Below, one piece after another: positions 14,701 through 24,692 of a stretch of 64,000 nucleotides of DNA; positions within the stretch are counted from its first letter, which is position 1; each line of letters begins with the position of its first letter. Source of the DNA: Dermatophagoides farinae (taxonomy: Eukaryota > Arthropoda > Arachnida > Sarcoptiformes > Pyroglyphidae); contig NC_134682.1 of assembly GCF_024713945.1 (NCBI RefSeq), forward strand, positions 2,294,001 through 2,358,000, written 5' to 3'. Under the pieces are notes generated by a model. It searched no databases and had not been told where the DNA came from. It saw nothing but the letters and a program-made list of their open reading frames with translations. The position numbers were made by a program, and so were the translations under genes.

Positions 14701-15257
14701 TGATTGATGATGATTTCCAATTTTCAAAATCAAATCTTAATCAAATCAAATGAAAAAAAAAATTACAACGGAACAAATAAACCAATTCTCTGTGGTTGAT
14801 TTTTTTTTTGTTTGTTTGTTTGTTTGTTCGATTCCATGAAAACCACAACAAGTATAATAATAAAAAAAAAAAAAAAATTTGAAGCAGCAGCACCAGCACC
14901 AGCAGAAACATGAATCCGTACACAGTTCAAGCAACCAAACAACAATTCTATTTTTATTTTTAAAAAGCCATAACATCATCATCATCATCATCATCATTAC
15001 AATCAATATAAACAGAGAAAAAAAAATTAAATGATGTCGTTAATTACTGTTGGTAAGTAGATGTTATTACAACATCACATAACAAAAACTAGCAGTAAAA
15101 ATTACAATGAAACGTGATACATAATATAAAATCTCAAAAGGATTTTTTTTTTTGGTTGTCTTTTTAGTTGAAAATGACGACAATATGGTATTGTTAATTG
15201 TCAGTTGTTGTTGTTGTTGTTGTTATTGTTGTTGTTGTTATTGTTCGAAATGAACCA
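11761..15257. other. 3' UTR and intergenic low-complexity DNA
   Basis: This stretch holds the 3' UTR of the two-RRM gene (AATAAA at 11988-11993) followed by about 3.2 kb with no supportable gene. It contains many ATC/GAT trinucleotide runs, poly-A tracts and CAA/GTT runs. Open frames here are poly-Asp, poly-Met or poly-Asn translations of those repeats. An ATG with a good donor near 15031-15053 has no partner exon that I could identify. Confidence 0.55.
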
Positions 15258-15265
15258 TATAAAAA
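15258..15265 (+). promoter_or_regulatory. Candidate TATA box of the SIFamide gene
   Basis: TATAAAAA stands 207 bases before the SIFamide start codon, in a locally unique stretch. A transcript start about 30 bases downstream would leave a 5' UTR of roughly 180 nt. This rests on motif and spacing only. Confidence 0.35.
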
Positions 15266-15471
15266 TAATGACAAACTGATTGGATATTTAAACTGAAGCT
15301 TTTCAAGCTCATTTTCAGAATTATTTTCAAAAACATTCATCAACCATCATCAACCATCAACCATCATCATCATCGACGAATCGAAAGAATCGGTTGTCAG
15401 AAAACTTTGTTGATTTTTTTTTTTAGTCTGAAAGATTGATCATATTTTACTTTGTTTGTGAGAATAAAAAA

Positions 15472-16060
15472 ATGGCCTCAACATTGACAAAATCGACAAC
15501 AACACCATGTATATTGTATCGAACAATATTTGTATTGACTATATTGGTCATTTATTATTCCAGTTTTTGTATGATTGATGCATTGAAAAAACCACCATTG
15601 AATGGCGGAATTTTTGGTAAACGATCATCATCATCAATAACGATGCCATTATCATCACAATCGATGATTGGTCGTTTCATAGCCCAAGGTTTGTATTTTT
15701 TTATTTTGTTTTAAAATTAAAAATAAAAACAAGTCAGTCAGATGTTCATGGCAAAAAACCCGGCCATTTACACACGAAAATGACGGTTATAAGAAATGAA
15801 CCGTCAATTCTGAACACACACGACAAATTATCTTCCAATAAAAGTGATTGTTCCATAAATCCAATAGTTTGACCATAGCTTAATTTTTTGTTTTGTTTTC
15901 TGTTTTAACAGAAACGGATGGCGATATGATGATAAACAATGTATGCGATCTGGTCACTAATCTGATGCCAGCCTGTAATAATTGGTACATGAGAATGAAT
16001 GAAATGGTCAACAACAACAACAATAATAATAATAATAATAATAACAACATTAATAAATGA
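15472..16060 (+). CDS. SIFa: SIFamide neuropeptide precursor
   Basis: Secreted precursor of the neuropeptide SIFamide. Two exons, 15472-15688 and 15912-16060 (intron 223 nt, phase 1), encode 121 residues. The N-terminus is a hydrophobic signal peptide (about residues 18-40) that runs straight into ALKKPPLNGGIF followed by GKR, the amidation and dibasic cleavage signal. This aligns residue for residue with the common arthropod AYRKPPFNGSIF-GKR. The second exon carries the two-cysteine motif of this family (CDLVTNLMPACNNWY). Cleavage after Asp or after Ala would give a 12- or 11-residue amide. The C-terminus ends in a poly-Asn run encoded by AAC/AAT repeats. The start was chosen because its Met precedes the signal peptide; an in-frame Met at 15436 would only add residues. 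Peptide placement, Gly-Lys-Arg and the Cys pair together make the call firm. Confidence 0.93.
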
Positions 16061-18974
16061 TGTTAGAATCGAATTTGGATCGACAATCATCATCAATTAT
16101 ATTATACATTTAAAATCTGGATCATATGCTGACCAAACCATGAAAACGAGTGAAAAAGAAATGCCCAAATACAAAACCATTTTTTTTGAATTTGAATACG
16201 AAAAAAAATTGGAGAATTTTCCCACTTTATCATTATCAATTGTTTGTTTATAAAACAAATTTTTCAGTATATTCTCAGTATTTAGAGAATCTGAAAATAT
16301 TCTTTGCCCATTTTAAAATTGATTTTATTGATTATCATCATCATCATCATCGTCATTATTGATGAAAATTTTGAAAGAAAAAAAATCTTATTTTGTTCGC
16401 TTCTTATTACACACACACATCCAAAAAAAAACACGTTTAATTACGATTTTAACAATTTCAGAATTTGAATTCTGAATCACCACCTATACATACAAACACA
16501 CATCCATACATTTATCAGATGGAAAGTTGAAAATTTTTTCTCTTCATTTTTTCTGATAAAAAATATAAAATGCAAACTCAAAATAAAACAACACTCGATG
16601 AATACAACTGATGGAACAGACAAAATGACAGACAAAATTCTACATAACCAACAAAAAAAACAAAAATCCAAAAAACTTTGAAATAAATTGATTTACGACT
16701 CATAACAATAATCAAATTCATTTCTTATAATAAAAACAACAACAGCAGCAGAAGAAGAAGAATAAAAAAAAAAATACCAAAAGATTTTTTCTCGGACATT
16801 TCAAGATGAAAAAGAAAATGAAATTTACAATCAATCAACAAAATGAATTTGAACAACAACAACAACAACAACAAAAACAAAGATATTTATCATTTGTGTA
16901 GGCGTTATGTAAGATTCTAATCTGTTTAACTGTTTAACTGCAGTATATGTGTGTGTGTGTTTGTGATGAGTGTGAATTTCAATTTAATCATTTCCGATAT
17001 TTATGTGCGTGTGTATGTTGTATTTATATTTAACTCGACACACACAAACACACACAAAAGTATGTTTCTAATTTTGGGTTTTGTTTTTTTGTTTCTGACT
17101 GTGGGTGCAAATTCAGTCTTAGTTTGATGTTTGATGTGTGTGTGGATGTTTCAATTGATTAAATCAAATTCAATGAATTGATGATTAAGGTCAACTTTAA
17201 AAAAAAAAATTTCGATAACAAAATGATGATTGTGGTGGTGGTGATCAGCTATTGTTTTTGATTTTTCACTCTGGAATTAACCGGTTTTTCTTTTCTTTCT
17301 TGATTCATAGCCCAGGTAAAATTGCCCAGAAACAGAAAATGAATTTTGGCAAAAAAAAACAAAATGAAATTAAAAATTTAAGCATATCAAGGTTTTTTTG
17401 TGTCGTTATGGGGGGGAATAAAAGCAATAATAATGTGAAGAAAGGGTTGCCACTTATGTGATATTTTAAAGTGAAATAAAATTTTATCATCATCACAGAT
17501 GTTTTTTTGTTTTTTTTTTGCCAAAATTCATCACAGATGTGTTCACAACGGTCTGAAATGAAAGAGAAAATGAAATCAAAATTAAAAAACGTATCATTCA
17601 ATTAATTAAATACTTGCAATGTATGAATATAGATTACCACATCACACCAACAGCAGCAGGTATATAATAATTATTTCGATGATATTTTCACACTGTTGAT
17701 GTTGATGTTTTGATGTGATGTGATGTGATGATGGTAAACAGATCGAAATCTGATTGATTGATTGAATGTTAATATATATCTGTGATGATGATTAAATTTA
17801 AATGAATTCATAAAAAAATTGATTTCTTTGATTGATTGCAACATTTTCATTTGTTGTTGTTGTTGTTGTTTTTCATCATCATCATCATCATCATTCAGAG
17901 GGTATGTATATAATTCATTCAAAAAAAATATTTACTTCACTCATATCATTTCGCACTCGAAACACTCATTTACATCGAATGAGCAATTCAATTCAATTCA
18001 ATTCGATTGATTGAATGAAATCAATTTTTTTTTTATTTCTGTCAAATTGAAAATTTCAAATAAAAAATGACCATGAATGAATGTGAATGATAATGAAGCC
18101 ATGAATGTTTTTTTTTCTTCAATTTTCCATTTCACTATTTAGTCAAGTTAAGTTAATTTTTTTTTTGCTCTGACATAAACATGTGTTTACTTTTTATGTG
18201 TGTGTGTGTGTGTGTGTGTGTTGTTTACATTTGTATTTGAATATTGCCCAAAAATTCAAAAAATTTTTTTTTCTTTTTAGTTTATTTCATTTCAATTTTT
18301 TATTTTTATTTATTTATTTTTTTTTGTAATCCATTTAAAGTTATCACCGAACAAAAAAAATGAATGAAAGATTGAATTTCCATCGAAAAAAATGCGATAT
18401 TTGTATGGGCGTTGTGTGTGTGTGTGTGTGTGTGTATGAATTTAGGGTAGGTGAATATCAAATTTTTTTTCTCTCACTCATTTTTTTTTCTGCATTCTTG
18501 AAACCCTTCTTCTTCTTCTTCTTCTTCTTCGTCAAAAAATCTTGATTTTATTCCATGAATCAATCAATCAATCAAACAAACAACAGGCATTTCATTTCAT
18601 TTCATTTTTTTGTGCGAATGATGAATGAATAAATCAAATTGAAAAAAAATGGCGCCACTGATATATATTGTAACACAATTGTCATGTCAATTTTTTTTAT
18701 ATATTGATTCAATTCATTAATTCATCATCATCACCGCCACCACCACCAATCATCATCATCACAATTTTTAACCAATAATCATCGATAAGTGAGCGAAAAA
18801 ATTTATATCAAATCAAATCAATCATACACACACACACACACACAGTAATAATAAAGTGGGAAGAAAATACTTTTTTCGATAACATTTTTTTTCAATCAGT
18901 TAATTGATTTTCAAATATTTTTCATTTCTTTCTCATCAAAAATTTGATTTAGTGATTTATGACAGGAATAAAAA
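16061..18974. other. Intergenic DNA between SIFamide and ETH genes
   Basis: No gene found. The stretch holds CAA/CAG-type runs (16734-16755, 16853-16876), TG/CA microsatellites (18197-18221, 18413-18435, 18830-18844) and ATC runs. The part nearest 18800-18974 should contain the ETH promoter, but I could not fix a TATA box. Confidence 0.55.
18197..18221. repeat. (TG)n microsatellite
   Basis: About 12 uninterrupted TG units. A second run of the same type is at 18413-18435. Runs like these recur through the window. Confidence 0.9.
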
Positions 18975-19439
18975 ATGGAAATGTTGATCAATAATTTCTC
19001 ATTACAACGATCATTAGCATCATCGATACGATTATCATTAATGTTCATATCAACAATGTTAATCATCATTATTTTACTATTCACCGAATTCGATAATGTT
19101 GATGGACAATTTTTTACAAAAACATCAAAATCAATACCAAGATTGGGTAGAAAAGTGGACAATAGTTTAATCATGGTAAGTGTTGGTGTTTTTTTTTTCT
19201 TTTCGATTTCATTTCATTTCATTTTGTCTATACACATACAGGAATTATTGGACGACAATGACGTCGACGTCAACGATGGCAATGATCTGATTCTATCATC
19301 ATCATCATCATCATCATCAGCAACCTGGAACCATCAAGAAGATTCATCACAACAACAACAACAACGAAATCAAACCAATCTATTATATCGGCTATTCATG
19401 CAAATGGCACGTTTATTTCGTCAATCACCTCATCAATGA
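18975..19439 (+). CDS. ETH: Ecdysis-triggering hormone (ETH) precursor
   Basis: Precursor of the peptide hormone that starts the ecdysis motor programme in arthropods. Exons 18975-19175 and 19242-19439 encode 132 residues. Residues 1-44 are a long signal region with a strong hydrophobic core (SLMFISTMLIIIILLF). The hormone follows at once: QFFTKTSKSIPRL, then the amidation/cleavage signal GRK. FF-K-(S/T)-K-(S/N)-(V/I)-PR(L/I/M)-amide is the ETH signature; the N-terminal Gln could become pyroglutamate. Only one copy is present, whereas many insect precursors carry two. The rest is acidic with Ser and Gln runs and has no second peptide. The 66-nt intron is a multiple of three and has no in-frame stop, so a retained-intron form of 154 residues is also open. 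The shared PRL-amide end makes pyrokinin an alternative, but the FF-K-K spacing fits ETH. Confidence 0.88.
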   Translation: MEMLINNFSLQRSLASSIRLSLMFISTMLIIIILLFTEFDNVDGQFFTKTSKSIPRLGRKVDNSLIMVSVGVFFFFSISFHFILSIHIQELLDDNDVDVNDGNDLILSSSSSSSSATWNHQEDSSQQQQQRNQTNLLYRLFMQMARLFRQSPHQ

Positions 19440-20434
19440 TATTGAAAATTTTCTGGCCTAATTTTTTTCCACGAAAAAAAATTTGAAAAACAACCAAAAA
19501 AAAACAGAAAAATTTAAAATCAAGTCATTCACATACATTCTCACTTCATTATTGATTGCTCAAATTTCAAGTCAGAAAAAAATTCCGTTTTCTAATTTAT
19601 TTACCAAACCATAAGAAAAACAACAACAACAACAACAACGACAGCTAAGACAGAAACAAAAAAAAATCAATTTGGGTCAATTTGTATTTGGTTCATTAAA
19701 TTCATTGTGTATGTATGTATGTGTGTATGTATTTTGTCGTTGTTGGTCATCATTGACCTTGATAGTGTGTGTGTGTGTGTGTGTGTGATCGTTTACAATT
19801 GATTGATTGATCGATTAATGATGATGATGATGATGATCACGAAATGGGTCACTGTGTGTTTGTGTGTGTATGTGTTTGTCTATTTTTTGTTGTTAAATTC
19901 CAAAATCTTGATCAAATTTCATTGTATTGATTATTGTCAATTTTAAAGGTTTATTTATTCAAAAAAAAAAAAATTTTTTTTTTAATTGTTCATTTTAATT
20001 ATATTTACATTTCTGTCTCTGTTTGTTGGATATTCTCTTGTTTTGTGAAAGAAAGAATATTTTTTTTTCGTTTATATTATTATCATAATTATTCAAATGT
20101 ATTCTGTGCTTTATCATTTTGGTTTTTTTTTCGTTGAAATAAATATGATTGATGATTCATTAAAAATTGTAGGGTGTGTATTGATGTTTTTCTTTCATCT
20201 GTTCTTATTCTTTCTCTTTTTTTTTCATTAAGAATTTCAAGCAAAAAAAAATGTGAAGAGACTGTGTGTCTTTTGATCAAGTTGAATAGGATATTCAATG
20301 GGGGAAAAAATGTTTATTAAATAAATTTGCTTGTTTGTTATTTTTTTGGGGGGGTTCTGTTTCTCGATTTTGAAATTTGATGGAATCACAATTTTATTTG
20401 TGATGTGTGAAGACATTTTTGATGTTGATTTCGT
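19440..20434. other. Intergenic spacer between convergent ETH and four-cysteine genes
   Basis: This spacer holds the 3' ends of both convergent genes. It contains a (GT)n run at 19765-19787, GTAT repeats near 19710-19735, a GAT run near 19819-19839 and an AATAAA at about 20136. No coding sequence is supported. Confidence 0.55.
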
Positions 20435-20974
20435 TTATCTTTCACTCATATATAATTTATTCGGATTATTATTATTCGGATTTTGTTTGCTATTTGTATT
20501 TAAATCTGAATATTCTTTCATCGTTGGCAATGATGACGATGACGATGATGATGATGATGTTGATAATTTTAACATTGCAGCTGGCATATTAAATTCTGTT
20601 TCATCATTTTCACGTTGTTCACCATAATCGCCCATATATGTCATTGATGATTGTAATGGTTCTAATGCCGCCATTGGTGGCAATGGTGGTTGAAATGAAC
20701 GTTTTCGTGAAAACAATGTAAATCCACAATGGCAACCACCAACATAACCATTGAATTTTGTTCGACGACAGAATGCTGAACAATCTAAACGTCGTATTAC
20801 GGTTGGAAAATCCATTTTACGTACAGCCGCGTGTATTTGTCGCCGTTGTTGATCATTATTCAATATTGCAACAATAATAATGGTGGCAATCAATACAATC
20901 GATGATGATGATGATAATAATTTTAATTGCTGTAATCGATTTTTTGTATTCATGATTGATTTTGATTTGTTCAT
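20435..20974 (-). CDS. Putative secreted four-cysteine peptide hormone precursor (family not recognised)
   Basis: A 179-codon ATG reading frame that I cannot assign to a named family. Residues 1-50 form a signal region: basic start, then a hydrophobic core (IVLIATIIIVAIL, 26-38). A compact cysteine block follows, bounded by basic cleavage sites: R61-R62 before it and R90-K91-R92 after it. The block has four Cys (65, 69, 81, 83; spacing C-x3-C-x11-C-x-C), begins LDCSAFC and ends GYVGGCHCGFTLFS. That would make a 27-residue peptide with two disulfides and no C-terminal Gly for amidation. The rest is Pro-rich, then acidic, with a Ser run (nine TCA/TCG codons) and an Asn-rich tail, typical of peptide precursors. 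The RRLDC start faintly recalls elevenin, but elevenin has two Cys. Adjacent ETH and SIFamide genes support a neuropeptide reading. Single exon as read; a further intron is not excluded. Confidence 0.7.
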   Translation of the reverse strand: MNKSKSIMNTKNRLQQLKLLSSSSSIVLIATIIIVAILNNDQQRRQIHAAVRKMDFPTVIRRLDCSAFCRRTKFNGYVGGCHCGFTLFSRKRSFQPPLPPMAALEPLQSSMTYMGDYGEQRENDETEFNMPAAMLKLSTSSSSSSSSSLPTMKEYSDLNTNSKQNPNNNNPNKLYMSER

Positions 20975-23900
20975 TTGTTGATGACAAATTCAAAAAATTC
21001 CGTATATTCTGGAAATCACAAAAAAAAACTTAGCAATCAGTGATTGTGAAAAAAAGAAATTTTTTTTCAATCAATGTTAAAAATTTAAAATCAATGATGA
21101 ATTTGGATAGCACTTATTATTAACAGATTATTCTTCAAATTGAAAAAGTTTTTTGTTGGAAAATTTTTTTTTCAGCCGACAATTACCTGAATCAACTTGG
21201 CAACTGAATATTCTTTTGGATATGATGCCGATATTTATTCCAATTTTTTTTTCATCTATGGCGACATCAAAGTATCATCTGTATGGTTCCTACAAGTTAC
21301 ATCAAAAACAAAAAGATAAAGAGTGAATCTGGTTCAAAATCAGCATATAACAGTAATAATAATAATAATAATAATGAAAATAAACAACAATGCATCGGTG
21401 CGTATGCAAAAAAAAAAAATTCAAAAAATGCATGTAAAACGACATATTTTTCTTTCGCACGCGCCAACGGAAAAAAAATATCATGGAATTTTTGTAACGA
21501 TCCAAAGTTATTTGCATCATTAAGAGTATATCATGAGTATATCGCATGCGCTTAATTGAATGAATATATCCTGTGTGAATGATATGAATCCATTTGAATA
21601 TGCATATATCCTCATGCAATTTTTGTGTTTTTGGAAAAAAAGGTTCAATATTCAGATTAAGAATTTTTGAACATACACACACACACACACATGTGTGTGT
21701 GTGTGCGTGTAGGTTAATCAAATGCAAAATACGAAAAACAAACAAAAAATGAATGAAAGAAAAACAAAAATGTTCCAATAATCCTATGGATATCGAATTA
21801 TTGTTTTTCCTCATATCTGATTAATCACATACGGAAAGAATGAAAAATGAATTAAGAATTTTCATCACATCATCATCTTAAAGAATAGTTGTATGTACCC
21901 ATGAATAATGATAAGCAAATCTGATCAAATGGATGGATGAATGGATGGACAAATCATCAATCAATTTTTCCGATAAAGTGAATAATGAATAATAATGATA
22001 ACTGGGAAATTTTTTTTTTTGTTTGTTCGGAAATCAAAAAATAAAAATCCATGTTACATATGTTTTATTCATACAGAATTTCATCATCATCATTCACATT
22101 TATTTTGTTTGTTTGTTTTTTCTGTTGTTGTTGTTATTATTATTAAAATCTGATTTACGTACACATTTCACTTAAAAGCAATTTTTTTTTGTTACTATAG
22201 TTCACCAATTCATGATTGAAGAATTTTGATTTTTGTTTACCAAAGTTCTTTACATTTTTGTTGTCGTTGTTGTTCGTTGTTGTTACTTGAAAATTATTTT
22301 TTTTAATTTTCATCATTCTGAAAAATATAATTCTCTTTTCATGTTTTAATCAGGTAATCACGATACATTTTTTTTGGGAAAGGAAGTGGGGCCAGCAAAA
22401 AAAAAACTTCTCACTACGTAATAACGACGTATGCGTGAATTTTTTCTTTTTCGTTTAGACAATTATTAGCATAACGGCTTATCTACATATAGACATAATA
22501 CGGTAATTTCATTTTATTTACCCGAGAAACAGAGAGAAAAAAAATTGATAATAAACCCATGAGGCATTTACACACACACACACACAAAGATGCTTATCTC
22601 AATAAAATTAAAAGAAAAAAAATTCCGAGTATATGTAATTCTTGGAAACGGAAACAATGCATACGGATATTTTTTTTCTAGTCTCTCTATGAGACAAAAG
22701 TGAATTTATGTTGTTATTATGTAAATTATATTGCAAGCCGGATATTTTTTTTTTTTTGGGTTTCATCTTGATTTCCCCCACCACTATTTTATGGGTTTTA
22801 AATGTAGAATTTTTTTTTCTTCTTCATTTTCTTTTTGCTGATGAAACTTTTTAAGCGATTTTTGTTTGTTTGTTTTTATTATTTTCATTTTCATTTTTAA
22901 ATCCTAAAAATAAAAAAAAAGAAAAAATTGAAAAATTATCGAAAAAAAATGGCAAAACAATTTGATACTGAAATTGTTTATTCTAGCTGTTGTTTGTTTG
23001 TTTGTTTGTTTGTTTGCGTTTATGACGACAAAGAAATAAAAGTAAAGTTTTTCCGACAAAAAAAAATGAAAATGAAAAGAATCAAAATATGAATAACTTG
23101 ACTGACTGAATAAGAGAGAAACAGAGAGTGAGACAATTAGGTAATTTTAATTGATTCATACTTTACTTGGGCAAGCAGCCCGTAAGTGGAGTAAAAACGT
23201 CAAATGAAACGTCACTTTTACTCCATATTGTGTATACGCCCCGTGTATGGATGAATATTGTGACATTTTTTTTTCTGTTGTTGTTGTTGTTGTTGTCGGA
23301 AGAAACAAAAAAAAAAATTCGTTAACCAAAAAAAAAAAAAAACAAAAAAAAACAAATGAATTGCTAACTAGAATTTTTTTTCTTCATTCCACCATGTCTT
23401 GAATATATATTCTCATCATCATCTATTTGCCACCATCTTCATCACCATTCACCATCACTATCGTCATCATCATCATCATTATAATTAAGTGTTGTGAATA
23501 TTTTTTTTTTTCTGTAAAAAAACGAAAGAGAAAAGTCCTTTTTCAGCGTATCATTTGTTTTCGCCAAAATTCATTAATGATCATACATTATGATGATGAT
23601 GATGATGGTGGCTGCAACAGTGGTGATTGCTACGTTTCATTGCTCAGAATACACACTTTTATCAAATGAGAATGAATAAAATGAATAAAGGATGTTAATG
23701 AAAAAAAAGATAACAAACAAAAACAAATTTTTCATACAAAAAAAAAACACAAGTAATTCAAACTGCCATCACAAGAAAAAGAAAAATTCATTTTATACAA
23801 TCATCATCATCATCATCATCATCATATCTAATGTCGATCATAATGATGATGATGATGATGATGAAATTTGTTTTAAAATTCATGAATTTATAAATTAGAT

Positions 23901-24378
23901 TATTATTGAAAATGATGATGATAATTGAATTTGAACAAAAAACAAAACAATGAAAACAAATTCATTCAAATTTGTCATTCATTCATTTGTTGTTGTTGTG
24001 ATTTCAATGTAAATGAGAATTGAAACTGGAACCAAAAAAAAAAAAATGTTTCCTTTTTCAACCGATAGTGGGCAATGCTCTGCTAAATGGAATTTTTAAT
24101 GCAAAAAAATAGACAAACAAAATGTACTCAAAATGTAACACGTACACACACGCGTATGGTACGTGTCATGAATTTTAAAATCATTTTTACAATCAATCAT
24201 TGATTATTTTTTTTTTTTTTTGGAATTTTGTAATTTTTTTTTCACTGAATTGGATTATCTTAGATTAACATTGGTTTTTTTTAGACCAGACACACAAAAA
24301 TCAACGATTCTAATCAAATCAAACAAAAAAAAAAAAAATGAAGAAATTTTCTGGCCAAAATTAAATCAACAAAATAGT
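20975..24378. other. Gene-poor DNA
   Basis: No supportable gene. The stretch holds CA/TG runs (21673-21706, which also folds on itself), ATC/GAT runs on both strands (23400-23900), poly-A runs and one short hairpin (see 23187-23225). The 170-codon minus-strand frame at 21302-21814 is largely translated from CA repeats and poly-T and is not called. Confidence 0.55.
23187..23225. repeat. Short inverted repeat (hairpin)
   Basis: TGGAGTAAAA at 23187-23196 is matched by its exact complement at 23216-23225, with two ACGT words in the 19-nt loop. The flanking sequence is richer in G+C than its surroundings. It could be a small transposon relic or a terminator/processing hairpin; nothing in the context decides. 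Confidence 0.35.
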
Positions 24379-24692
24379 ATTGCAATTGTTTCTGTGGTAA
24401 TCCTTCACAAACATCTTTACATTTAATTTTGGAATGTGATCGTTTTGCAGCACAGAGATGTTTTTTCGCTTGTTACTGTTCTGATATGTCTAATTCTCTA
24501 TCCAATATGTTGGATGAAAATATTAGAAAATATTTTTCAAATTTCCTTCTTTCTATTTATAATTGTTTATAATTTTTTGTTATATTTCTCATTTTTATTT
24601 TATTTTTTGTAAATCTTTATCAACTCCTATTTTAAGGTATAGGAGCGTTTTGCTTTTTCTAAATAAATAAATAAATAAATAAATTGCAATTG
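24379..24692 (+). mobile_element. 5'-truncated non-LTR retrotransposon (LINE) 3' end with target-site duplication
   Basis: The insert spans 24389-24682 and is flanked by a perfect 10-bp direct repeat, ATTGCAATTG, at 24379-24388 and 24683-24692. It ends in an (AAAT)n tail (about 24659-24682), the usual 3' end of such elements. The 5' part reads, in frame to a stop at 24570-24572, the C-terminal zinc-knuckle-like tail found after reverse transcriptase in many LINE ORF2 proteins: CGNPSQTSLHLILECDRF, matching the C...H...EC..F pattern. Only about 60 codons survive, so this is a dead-on-arrival copy. The intact duplication suggests insertion was not ancient. The clade (Jockey, RTE, R1 and so on) cannot be told from this fragment. 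Confidence 0.8.
24392..24572 (+). pseudogene. C-terminal fragment of LINE ORF2
   Basis: About 59 in-frame codons plus stop, starting directly at the truncation point of the LINE insert. It contains Cys, His and Glu-Cys positions typical of the cysteine-rich tail behind the reverse transcriptase domain. There is no start codon and no RT domain, so it is non-functional. Confidence 0.75.

Noticed and set aside
15031-15053. ATG followed by a good donor (ACTGTTG|GTAAGT), considered as a first exon
   Set aside because: No downstream acceptor continues its frame into recognisable protein. The SIFamide precursor has its own complete start.
21302-21814. 170-codon minus-strand frame
   Set aside because: It is built from CA microsatellite, poly-T and TAA runs, with no signal peptide, domain or splice context. 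Chance opening in AT-rich DNA is more likely.
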